Numbered from the stretch's first letter, positions 1 through 6,242 are shown. The stretch is 6,701 nucleotides of DNA from Cuniculiplasma sp. (GCA_023256455.1 JAGDXN010000036.1:13197-19897), one strand, 5' to 3'. Notes: generated by a model not told the origin, from the letters alone. Program-made: numbers and translations.

Positions 1-1
1 A

Positions 2-679
2 ACGCTCAATAATGTCCTGAAAGGGAAGGCTCATATAATGATCAATCTTGGTGTGGGAATTCCAGCATCCATTGGAAGATACATAAATGAAAATAATCTT
101 GGCGACAAAATTGTGCCTGTGGTTGAATCGGGTCCGTGGGGAGGTGTTACCCTGTCCGGAGCAGATTTTGGTGTGTGCAAGGGTTTCTTTGCGGTTTCCA
201 CCATACCCGATATGTTTTCCAATTATGAAGGGGGAATTATAGATGCGGCAGCCCTTGGATTCCTTCAGGTTGACCAGATGGGAAATGTTAATCCATCCAT
301 TCTGCCAGGAAAAATAACAGGACCGGGAGGATTTCCAGTTATTGCCCAGGGATCGCCCATAGCCATATTCATGGGCAAATTCATGGCAGGGAAGATGGAA
401 GTTTCTTTTGTGGATGGGAAGCTTAAGATTGAAAGAGAAGGTGATGGAATCAAGTTCGTTAAAAATGTATATAAAATACTTTTCAGCGGCAGACAGGCAT
501 CAATCCATAAGAAAAATGTAATTTACATAACTGAAAGGGCAGTTTTTGAACTTGGCACTGATGGACTTGTTTTGAAGAAGGTTGCACCGGGCATTGATAT
601 GGACAGGGATATACTGGAAAAGATGGAATTCAGGCCAAAAATCGATGAAAACTATGGTGAAATGGAAATTAATCTTTAA
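2..679 (+). CDS. Family I CoA-transferase (YdiF/propionate CoA-transferase type), C-terminal half, 5'-truncated by window edge
   Basis: The enzyme moves CoA between an acyl-CoA (acetyl-, propionyl- or acetoacetyl-CoA) and a free carboxylic acid. The frame is open from base 2, so the Met at base 38 is internal or an alternative start; 225 residues are visible. NLGVGIP (bases 44-64) is the glycine-rich opening of the beta half. VVESGPWGG contains the expected catalytic glutamate at bases 125-127, which forms the glutamyl-CoA thioester in this family. Further on, GFLQVDQMGNVN, LPGKITGPGGF, FVKNVYKILFSG, YITERAVFEL and VAPGIDMDRDILEKMEF follow in the order I know from YdiF and clostridial propionate CoA-transferase. 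That resemblance suggests a fused alpha-beta protein of about 500 residues whose first half is outside the window. A separate beta subunit is possible but less likely. Substrate cannot be told from sequence. Cytoplasmic. Confidence 0.9.
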   Translation, partial: TLNNVLKGKAHIMINLGVGIPASIGRYINENNLGDKIVPVVESGPWGGVTLSGADFGVCKGFFAVSTIPDMFSNYEGGIIDAAALGFLQVDQMGNVNPSILPGKITGPGGFPVIAQGSPIAIFMGKFMAGKMEVSFVDGKLKIEREGDGIKFVKNVYKILFSGRQASIHKKNVIYITERAVFELGTDGLVLKKVAPGIDMDRDILEKMEFRPKIDENYGEMEINL

Positions 680-689
680 GATGTATTCC

Positions 690-748
690 AATATTTTAAA
701 TCATAATATTTTGGATTATTTATGAATATAAGGGAATATCATTTTTCC
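690..748 (+). terminator. Candidate T-rich transcription end of the CoA-transferase gene
   Basis: Eleven bases after the stop codon an AT-rich stretch begins, with several T runs (TTTT at 696-699, ATTTT at 709-713, ATTTTT at 741-746). Archaeal RNA polymerase commonly stops at T-rich tracts without a strong hairpin. A weak 7-bp dyad (GGAATAT 733-739 with ATATTCC 758-764) surrounds the last T run. The call rests on base composition only. Confidence 0.3.
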
Positions 749-904
749 TGTACCTTAATATTCCGGCATATCCAATCTTCATACCATGGGGATTTTTGAA
801 AAAATAGAAAATGATATTGCCCATTCATTTCCATTCATATTATGAGTTCTGAATATTTTTACCGATTATTAAAAACAATGTCCTCCATTTAAGTTTTGTG
901 GAAA

Positions 905-923
905 CCTGTTAAATAGTATTCAA
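905..923 (+). promoter_or_regulatory. Core promoter of the pyruvate oxidase gene, TATA box within an imperfect palindrome
   Basis: TTAAATA at 909-915 is a good archaeal TATA box, with the A/C-rich GAAACC just upstream as a possible BRE. Its centre lies about 25 bases before the ATG at 937, so transcription should start at or next to the ATG and the mRNA should be leaderless. The 15 bases 909-923 are an inverted repeat around G916 with one mismatched pair (911/921). The 16 bases 905-920 match the promoter of the DtxR-family gene, which has 9 extra bases inside. Confidence 0.65.
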
Positions 924-936
924 AGCATTATAGTCT

Positions 937-2583
937 ATGACAACTGTTGCAGAACTTATTATTAATACACTTGAGGCTGCTGGCGTCAAAAGGATATATG
1001 GCCTTCCAGGAGATTCCCTAAATCCCCTTATGGATGCCATCAGAAAGAATGGAAATGTAAAATTTGTTCAGGTAAGACATGAAGAGGGTGCAGCTCTGGA
1101 GGCTGCTTTCGATTCAAAATATACGGGGGAACTGTCTGTATGCATGGGCACATCAGGCCCTGGCTCAATCCATCTTCTAAACGGCCTCTATGAGGCAAAG
1201 ATGGATCATGTTCCCGTTCTTGCCCTTACAGGACAGATAGAAACAGATCTCACAGGAAAGGAATATTTTCAGGAAGTTGATCTCATTAATCTGTTCAGGG
1301 ATGTTTCCCTTTACAGCCAGAAAATTGTCAATCCGGATTCGGCATACTATGTTCTGGAAAGGGCCATTTATATTGCGTTAAACAGCAGGGGCGTCACCCA
1401 TCTTGATCTTCCCGTTGATGTGCTCAGAATGCAAACAGGTTCAAAAATTCCTGATAAAATACCCGGAAGGGTTGTTCCTGATCTGAAACCTGACCTTTCG
1501 GAGTGCAGGGATTTAATAAACCAGTCCTCAAAACCCCTTATCATGTATGGGAGCGGTTGCAGGAATCTTTCAGAACCTCTCATGGATTTTGCTGAAACAA
1601 TCGGTGCACCGCTCATATATGCTTTGAAGGGAAAGGGCATACTGCCGGACACCGACAGCAGGGTTATGGGAGGCCTTGGCCTTCTTGGAACAAAGCCTTC
1701 AGTTGAAGCCATGAAGAAAGCAGATCTTCTCATTTTACTTGGCTCGGATTTTCCCTATACACAGTTCCTTGATTCCGGAATTAAAACAATTCAGGTTGAT
1801 ATTAATCCCCTGAGCCTCAACAAGAGAATAACCCCTGACAGGGCAGTTATGTGTGATATTTCCTATTTTCTGAAAAATATCAACCCTGAGAAGAAGGAGG
1901 AAAAGTTCTATAAATCTCTTGAAAAGGACAAGATGAACTGGATAAAAATGATGGAAAAGGATGAACAGCCTGGAGGAAAAATGTTGAACCCTGAGGCTGT
2001 GGTTTCATCCCTTTCTAAACATATTCCTCAAAATGCCATTATTATGGGCGATACGGGAAACGTTACCGTATGGACAGCGAGAAATATGAGATTTGACAGG
2101 AAGATGGATTTCTTCTTTTCACCATGGCTTGGAAGCATGGGTACGGGCATTCCCGGTTCCATAGGCCTTTCCTTTGCCTCTGAAAGACCCGTATATGCCA
2201 TTACCGGGGATGGCAGCGCGGCCATGACCATGGTTGAACTGATTACAGCAAAAAAATATGAGAGAAATGTGAAAATAGTTGTGTTTAACAATTCAAAACT
2301 GGGAATGATTAAATTCGAGGAGGAGGTCATGGGCTATCCTGAATTTGGCGTTGATCTCCTTAACCCTGATTTTGAAATGATAGGTAAGGCCGTGGGCATT
2401 GGAGGGTTTACTGTAAAAAATGGAGACGAATTGGAGGATGTAATGGAAAAGTTTGTAAATTACAGCGGACCTGCCATAATGAATGCCTTTGTGAGCTCAG
2501 ATGAAAAACCAATGCCACCCAAACTCAATTTCCAGCAGGCTAAGGGTTACGTCACATCCATATTGAGGGAAAGGATAGGATAA
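937..2583 (+). CDS. poxB: Pyruvate oxidase, PoxB-like ThDP/FAD enzyme
   Basis: The product (548 aa) resembles E. coli PoxB (572 aa) over its full length. PoxB decarboxylates pyruvate oxidatively to acetate and CO2, using thiamine diphosphate and FAD. The PYR domain (about 1-170) has AGVKRIYGLPGDSLN and RHEEG; E49 matches the catalytic Glu50 of E. coli. GTSGPGSIHLLNGLYEAK follows. The central, FAD-binding type domain (about 185-325) has MYGSGCRN and IQVDINPLS. The PP domain (about 355-530) holds the ThDP/Mg motif GDG at 424-426, ending in NN at 451-452. The protein stops at AKGYVTSILRERIG and so lacks the last 20-odd residues that form the lipid-binding helix of the E. coli enzyme. A TAG six bases before the ATG fixes the start. 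Acetolactate synthase is a less good fit. The electron acceptor (quinone or O2) is not known; if O2, H2O2 is made. Stands alone, convergent with the next gene. Confidence 0.9.
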   Translation: MTTVAELIINTLEAAGVKRIYGLPGDSLNPLMDAIRKNGNVKFVQVRHEEGAALEAAFDSKYTGELSVCMGTSGPGSIHLLNGLYEAKMDHVPVLALTGQIETDLTGKEYFQEVDLINLFRDVSLYSQKIVNPDSAYYVLERAIYIALNSRGVTHLDLPVDVLRMQTGSKIPDKIPGRVVPDLKPDLSECRDLINQSSKPLIMYGSGCRNLSEPLMDFAETIGAPLIYALKGKGILPDTDSRVMGGLGLLGTKPSVEAMKKADLLILLGSDFPYTQFLDSGIKTIQVDINPLSLNKRITPDRAVMCDISYFLKNINPEKKEEKFYKSLEKDKMNWIKMMEKDEQPGGKMLNPEAVVSSLSKHIPQNAIIMGDTGNVTVWTARNMRFDRKMDFFFSPWLGSMGTGIPGSIGLSFASERPVYAITGDGSAAMTMVELITAKKYERNVKIVVFNNSKLGMIKFEEEVMGYPEFGVDLLNPDFEMIGKAVGIGGFTVKNGDELEDVMEKFVNYSGPAIMNAFVSSDEKPMPPKLNFQQAKGYVTSILRERIG

Positions 2584-2585
2584 AT

Positions 2586-4271
2586 TCAAACGCTTTCCTT
2601 TCTCAATTCCTTCTTTAAAACCTTTCCCACAATGCTTTTTGGAAGTGAATCCCTGAATACGATAATCCTTGGTATCTTGTAAATTGCCAGATATTTCAGG
2701 CAAAACTGCTTTACCTCATCTTCAGTCATTTTTTCGCCCTTCTTCAGGACTATGAATGCCTTCACATCCTCACCCCTGTGGGGATCGGGTACGCCTATGA
2801 CTGCAGCCTCCTCTATCTTTGGATTCTTGTAAAGGATCTCTTCTATTTCCCTGGGATATATGTTATAGCCACCGGCGATAATCACATCCTTTTTCCTGTC
2901 AACTATGTGTATATAGCCATCCTGGTCTATGATTCCTATGTCACCTGTATAAAGCCAGCCGTCCCTTATGGTTTCCTCAGTTTCCTTTTTCTTGTTGAGG
3001 TATCCGAGCATGACCTGCGGGCCGTTTACCACAATTTCGCCCGCCTCACCCTGAGGCATTTCCCTGTCCCCGGTTTCCGCATCCATAATTTTAACCCTGG
3101 TATTTGGCATGGGAAAACCCACTGAACCAATTTTTTTCTTAGTTCTATCCAGAGGTGTGGCGCAGACAACCGGTGATGTTTCAGTCAGACCATAGCCCTC
3201 TATTATGGATCCCCTGGTTCTCTCTGTAAATTCCTGCTCAAGCTCATTTGGGAGAGGAGCAGCTCCTGATAAAAGCAGAGATATGCCTGAAAGGTCGTAC
3301 TTTTTGCTGAGCTTACTCCTTAATATGGAATGATACATGGTCGGTATTCCAGGAAATACGATATTCTTCTCCTTTCCTATGGTTTTTAACAATCTTTCAG
3401 TATCTCTTGGATCAGGTACAATAATTACTCTGCTTCCCATGAATAGGGGAAGGAGAAGGGCTGTCATCATGCCATAAACATGGAAGAATGGAATGGCAGA
3501 AAGGAAATCAAGATCCTTTTTCATATCCTTTGGAACCCATTCTTCAAGCATATACATATTTGAGATAAGATTGTAATGGCTCAGAAGAGCCCCCTTGGGA
3601 ATGCCTGTTGTTCCGCCCGTATATTGAATTACTGCAGGCGTCACCATGGGATCAACCTTTTCCTCATCCAGTTCCTTTGATCCTCTGGAGGATTGATTAA
3701 AGAGTAAAACCTGCTTTGTGTATTCTATAACAACATCCTCTTTCTTCAATTTTCTGGAAAGAGAGAATATGGACCCCACGAATCCGGGCAAATAGTCCTT
3801 AATCCTTGTCACAATTATTTTGCTTACTGTGTTTGGCAGAAGCATCTTTACCTTGGGAAAGAAATCATCCAGTACAATCAGTATTTCTGCGGAGGAATCA
3901 TCCATCTCCTCCTTAACCTCGTATGCAGTATACAGGGGGTTTACCTGGACAACTATGGCACCCAGTTTGACAATGGCAAAGAAAAGTATGGCATATTGAG
4001 GTGAATTTGGAAGCATAAGGCCGACCCTTGAGGATTCCCTCACACCCTGATCCCACAGAAAATTTGCGGCCATATCAACATCCCTTTTGAAATCTTTGTA
4101 GGTCCATTTTTTTCCAATAAAGTCAATTGCGATATTATTTGGATATTTTTCTGTGGATTCTTTGAGTATGGAATATACCGACCTTTTTGGTATTTCTATT
4201 TCTCTCCTTACGCCTTCAGGATAGTTCTTTTTCAATATTTCCTCGTAATCAAACTTTTCTGGGTTTTCCAT
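2586..4271 (-). CDS. fadD: Long/medium-chain fatty-acid-CoA ligase (AMP-forming)
   Basis: A 561-residue ANL-superfamily enzyme that activates a fatty acid with ATP to acyl-AMP and then acyl-CoA. All core motifs are present in order: phosphate loop YTGGTTGIPKG (217-227), FFHVYG (262-267), SGAAPL (335-340), YGLTET (360-365), YTGD with ribose-binding D444, hinge DRKKDVIIAGGYNIYP (458-473), and catalytic lysine K550 in SIVGKVLKK. The N-terminal NYPEGVRREIEIPKRSVYSIL block is like FadD/LcfB proteins rather than acetyl-CoA synthetases, which are longer. The ATG is the first start after an in-frame TAG 12 bases upstream and is preceded by AGGGGATC, a Shine-Dalgarno-like sequence, unlike the leaderless neighbours. 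With the CoA-transferase it suggests fatty-acid or organic-acid use. Chain length preference cannot be read. The stop is 2 bases from the poxB stop. Confidence 0.88.
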   Translation of the reverse strand: MENPEKFDYEEILKKNYPEGVRREIEIPKRSVYSILKESTEKYPNNIAIDFIGKKWTYKDFKRDVDMAANFLWDQGVRESSRVGLMLPNSPQYAILFFAIVKLGAIVVQVNPLYTAYEVKEEMDDSSAEILIVLDDFFPKVKMLLPNTVSKIIVTRIKDYLPGFVGSIFSLSRKLKKEDVVIEYTKQVLLFNQSSRGSKELDEEKVDPMVTPAVIQYTGGTTGIPKGALLSHYNLISNMYMLEEWVPKDMKKDLDFLSAIPFFHVYGMMTALLLPLFMGSRVIIVPDPRDTERLLKTIGKEKNIVFPGIPTMYHSILRSKLSKKYDLSGISLLLSGAAPLPNELEQEFTERTRGSIIEGYGLTETSPVVCATPLDRTKKKIGSVGFPMPNTRVKIMDAETGDREMPQGEAGEIVVNGPQVMLGYLNKKKETEETIRDGWLYTGDIGIIDQDGYIHIVDRKKDVIIAGGYNIYPREIEEILYKNPKIEEAAVIGVPDPHRGEDVKAFIVLKKGEKMTEDEVKQFCLKYLAIYKIPRIIVFRDSLPKSIVGKVLKKELRKESV

Positions 4272-4274
4272 TCT

Positions 4275-4310
4275 GATCCCCTATGTAAGGTTTAATATGT
4301 TTTAAATTTT
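4275..4310 (-). promoter_or_regulatory. Leader and probable promoter of the acyl-CoA ligase gene, with one ATGTAAGG half site
   Basis: Read on the - strand, TTTAAAAC (about 4300-4307) and ATATTAA (4292-4298) are TATA candidates, about 33 and 24 bases from the ATG. The first would give a leader of only a few bases, just covering the AGGGGATC ribosome-site-like element; the second would be leaderless. The + strand bases 4283-4290 read ATGTAAGG, identical to one arm of the palindrome at the NRAMP promoter, but the second arm is missing. Confidence 0.45.
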
Positions 4311-4423
4311 TCATGGATGCTTTGAATATAAATATAAAATAGCATTCTTTCTATATATTCCTTAAAAAGCCTGTGCCCTGTGGGAGTAAAATGGATCTTT
4401 GAATATTTTTGATGCCTGTTAAA

Positions 4424-4446
4424 AGAATTAAATAGTATTTAATTCT
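4424..4446. promoter_or_regulatory. Perfect 23-bp palindromic operator over the TATA box of the DtxR-family gene
   Basis: AGAATTAAATA (4424-4434) is followed by a central G (4435) and then by its exact reverse complement (4436-4446), giving 11 paired bases on each side with no mismatch. The left arm contains the TATA box TTAAATA (4428-4434), about 24 bases before the GTG start. A dimeric protein bound here would block TBP, so autorepression by the encoded regulator is the simplest reading. That the regulator is the binder is inference; the sequence differs from the GTAAGG-type sites at the NRAMP promoter. Confidence 0.7.
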
Positions 4447-4454
4447 AATAGGTT

Positions 4455-5093
4455 GTGGGAAAAACGTCCATAACTGAGGAAGATTATTTAAAGAGCATAC
4501 ATGAACTTACAGAATATGAGGGGTATGCAACACTTTCGGACATATCAAGGTTGTTAGGAACTCTAAGGCAGAGCGCCTACGACGAAATAAATATCCTGCT
4601 TCAGAAAAACCTTGTGAAAAGGATTGAGAGGGGCAAATATGTTCTTACAGAGATCGGTCAGAAGCAGGCCAATCTTTTTTTGAGAAAACACAGGATTGCG
4701 GAAATACTTCTCTATAAGGGCCTTTCCCTGGAATGGAAAAAACTTGATGAACAGGCTATGGGGATTGAGCACGGAATGACCGAAGAGATAATGGAAAGGG
4801 TGTGCGAAAAATATGGCTGTGAAAGATGCCCCCATGGAAACCCTGTGCCCAGGGAGGATGGCACAGTTATGGAAATAGATGATTTCAGCATGTCCCAGGC
4901 AAGCCCTGGAAAAACTTACATGGTATCAAGAATTGTTTACGAAGAAAGTTTCATATTAAATTTTCTTTCTGATAATGGAATATTTCCAGGCACCCCCATA
5001 AGGTGCATTAATTCAAATAAATGGTCTCTGGATGGGGGAGAGGTTGAATTTCCTCCCAGGGTGAATCAAGCTGTGAGACTGGTAAATGTTTGA
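4455..5093 (+). CDS. DtxR/MntR/IdeR-family metal-dependent transcriptional repressor
   Basis: A 212-residue, full-length three-domain regulator. Residues 1-75 form the winged helix-turn-helix (TEEDYLKSIHEL, then ATLSDISRLLGTLRQSAYDEINIL, wing GKYVLTEIG). Residues about 75-140 form the dimerisation and metal domain. Residues about 141-212 look like the C-terminal SH3/FeoA-like domain. Positions agree with DtxR numbering: D10, H79, E83, D98, M102, E105 and H106 fall where DtxR has M10, H79, E83, H98, C102, E105 and H106. It should bind Fe(II) or Mn(II) and then repress uptake genes; D10 is MntR-like, M102 is not. GTG at 4455 is the first possible start after an in-frame TAG at 4449-4451, and the DtxR alignment supports it. 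The mRNA is probably leaderless. The next gene is a metal importer, the expected target. Confidence 0.93.
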   Translation: MGKTSITEEDYLKSIHELTEYEGYATLSDISRLLGTLRQSAYDEINILLQKNLVKRIERGKYVLTEIGQKQANLFLRKHRIAEILLYKGLSLEWKKLDEQAMGIEHGMTEEIMERVCEKYGCERCPHGNPVPREDGTVMEIDDFSMSQASPGKTYMVSRIVYEESFILNFLSDNGIFPGTPIRCINSNKWSLDGGEVEFPPRVNQAVRLVNV

Positions 5094-5117
5094 TTTTAAG
5101 GAAATATATTTACATCT

Positions 5118-5130
5118 GTATTTTTAGTTA
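5118..5130 (+). terminator. Possible T-rich stop after the DtxR-family gene
   Basis: TTTTT at 5121-5125, about 28 bases after the stop codon, is the only clear T run before the NRAMP promoter. The presence of a separate promoter for the next gene makes a stop here sensible, but there is no hairpin. Confidence 0.25.
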
Positions 5131-5147
5131 TTCTCATTTGATTATTC

Positions 5148-5163
5148 GTAAGGTTATCCTTAC
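5148..5163. promoter_or_regulatory. Upstream operator of the NRAMP gene (GTAAGG-N4-CCTTAC, copy 1)
   Basis: GTAAGGTTATCCTTAC is a perfect 6-4-6 inverted repeat lying just upstream of the BRE/TATA region of the transporter gene. The TAAGGTTA...CCTTA pattern resembles the known DtxR/IdeR consensus (TTAGGTTAG half sites in dyad). A second copy with the same arms lies exactly 30 bases downstream. Binding by the product of the adjacent DtxR-family gene is inferred. Confidence 0.7.
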
Positions 5164-5169
5164 AGAAAC

Positions 5170-5177
5170 CTAAATAT
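5170..5177 (+). promoter_or_regulatory. TATA box of the NRAMP gene
   Basis: CTAAATAT, preceded by GAAAC (possible BRE), is centred about 28 bases before the ATG at 5201. Transcription is expected to start within a few bases of the ATG, so the message should be leaderless or nearly so. Palindromic operators lie on both sides of this box, the downstream one overlapping its last two bases. Confidence 0.65.
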
Positions 5178-5195
5178 GTAAGGAATACCTTACAT
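5176..5195. promoter_or_regulatory. Downstream operator of the NRAMP gene (copy 2, extended 8-4-8 palindrome)
   Basis: ATGTAAGGAATACCTTACAT is a perfect inverted repeat with 8-base arms and a 4-base spacer. It fills the space between the TATA box and the expected transcription start, so a bound dimer would prevent polymerase loading. Its inner arms are the same as in copy 1 and its 8-base arm recurs singly at 4283-4290. Confidence 0.75.
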
Positions 5196-5200
5196 GCTGA

Positions 5201-6193
5201 ATGAGGCTCAGAAGGTTGCTGGCACTTTTTGGTCCTGCATGGATCATTATGATGGCAGATGTGGACGCCTCAAGTGTAATCACTGCAGTTTCAAACGGCG
5301 AAATATATGGATATGGTCTGATCTATCTCCTTCTCATATTAAGCATACCCCTTTTCATTATCCAGGATGCCATGGGAAGGGTAGGCGCAGCCCTTCCTGG
5401 ATATGGGTTTGGGGATATTATAAGAATGAAATTTTCAAGAAAAATTGCCCTTTCAGCATCCATTCCAATGTTCATAACAGATATATTCACCTATGTGGTG
5501 GAATATGCCGGAATCGGTACAGGATTTCTCCTTGTTGGTATTCCCCTTTACATATCCCTTCCATCCATATTTCTTGTCCATCTTTCCATTCTTCTGCTTA
5601 AGGAATACAGGAGGATAGAAAAGCCCCTGATTCTTCTTTCATTCCTTTTACCCCTGGCCTTTCTTTCTGAACTGATTTTAAGGGGAACCGATCATTTAGA
5701 ATTGTCGTCCCTGTTTTATTTTTCAGCATCCCACAGCTATGCCTTTTTCATTGCAGCCAATGTGGGTGCAGTCATAATGCCCTTCATGCTCTTTTACCAG
5801 AGCTCTGCCACATCCTACAAATATAAGATGGAAAATATAAGGCCTGAACATGGAATTCCGTGGGTAAGGAAGGAAACACTTGCGGGTGCTGTAATCTCTG
5901 AACTGATCATGGTTGTAATTGAGATGGGAACTACGGGAATCGGCAATGTGAAAAACGTTCTGAATGCGCAGGATATTTCCCAATCACTCACTGCAATTGC
6001 AGGTTCCCTTTCCCCTCTGTTTTTTGGTGCAGGCCTCATAATATCAGGTTTCATAGCACTTGTGACCATATCTCTGGGCAGTTCCTGGGGAACCCTTGAA
6101 TCTTTGGGAAAATATAGTGACAGAAATGAGGTTATCCTCTACTGGGTTACCCTTTTTCTCCTCATATCTTCAGGTATAATATCCCTGATATGA
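5201..6193 (+). CDS. NRAMP-type divalent metal transporter, short variant
   Basis: A 330-residue membrane protein with about nine hydrophobic segments (roughly 6-28, 37-58, 83-112, 117-135, 139-161, 178-203, 224-248, 270-296, 309-330). Segment 1, GPAWIIMMADVDASS, matches the NRAMP opening, but the metal-binding DPGN is D22-A-S-S here. NGEIYGYGLIYLLL is the usual start of segment 2. Segment 6 has GAVIMP, with M193 at the place of the conserved metal-binding methionine of AxxMP, which favours Mn(II)/Fe(II) over Mg(II). It ends after the ninth segment, whereas NRAMP proteins usually have about 400 residues and 11 segments. TGA at 5198-5200 directly precedes the ATG and fixes the start. Probably a proton-coupled importer in the cell membrane, controlled by the DtxR-family repressor encoded just upstream. 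A related permease of other specificity is possible. Confidence 0.8.
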   Translation: MRLRRLLALFGPAWIIMMADVDASSVITAVSNGEIYGYGLIYLLLILSIPLFIIQDAMGRVGAALPGYGFGDIIRMKFSRKIALSASIPMFITDIFTYVVEYAGIGTGFLLVGIPLYISLPSIFLVHLSILLLKEYRRIEKPLILLSFLLPLAFLSELILRGTDHLELSSLFYFSASHSYAFFIAANVGAVIMPFMLFYQSSATSYKYKMENIRPEHGIPWVRKETLAGAVISELIMVVIEMGTTGIGNVKNVLNAQDISQSLTAIAGSLSPLFFGAGLIISGFIALVTISLGSSWGTLESLGKYSDRNEVILYWVTLFLLISSGIISLI

Positions 6194-6218
6194 ATAAAAA
6201 TGTATAATTGGAATTGAA

Positions 6219-6237
6219 ATTTTGTTTTAATAAAAAA
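6219..6237. terminator. Two-sided T-rich terminator between convergent NRAMP and SOD genes
   Basis: The 49-base gap between the two stop codons has a T-rich run on the + strand (ATTTTGTTTT, 6219-6228) for the transporter and an A6 run (6232-6237), which reads as T6 on the - strand, for the SOD message. This is the normal appearance of an archaeal two-way terminator. On the SOD side it is preceded by a hairpin just before the stop codon. Confidence 0.5.
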
Positions 6238-6242
6238 TGGGA

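Noticed and set aside
38..40. ATG as the true start of the CoA-transferase
   Set aside because: The frame continues to base 2 with residues (LKGKAHIMINLG) that fit the linker before the beta half of fused enzymes, so the gene is probably cut by the window edge.
733..764. 7-bp dyad GGAATAT/ATATTCC in the gap after the CoA-transferase
   Set aside because: Short, AT-rich arms with an 18-base loop; not enough to call a small RNA or riboswitch, only noted with the terminator candidate.
786..845. 19-codon micro-ORF (MGIFEKIENDIAHSFPFIL) in the gap before poxB
   Set aside because: No TATA box at the right distance, no ribosome binding site and too short to judge; expected by chance in AT-rich DNA.
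1368..1733. 121-residue antisense open frame inside poxB
   Set aside because: Shadow of the real gene on the other strand; no family features and no promoter.
2778..3125. 115-residue + strand open frame opposite the acyl-CoA ligase
   Set aside because: Antisense to conserved adenylation motifs; no sign of its own coding character.
4324..4360. GAATATA/TATATTC dyad in the divergent intergenic region
   Set aside because: AT-only arms apart from one G/C pair and a 23-base loop; such pairs are common by chance at this base composition.
5194..5601. Open frame starting at an ATG seven bases before the NRAMP start, 135 residues
   Set aside because: It overlaps the transporter in another frame, its product is rich in Cys, His and Trp in no known pattern, and the start lies in the operator upstream of the likely transcription start.
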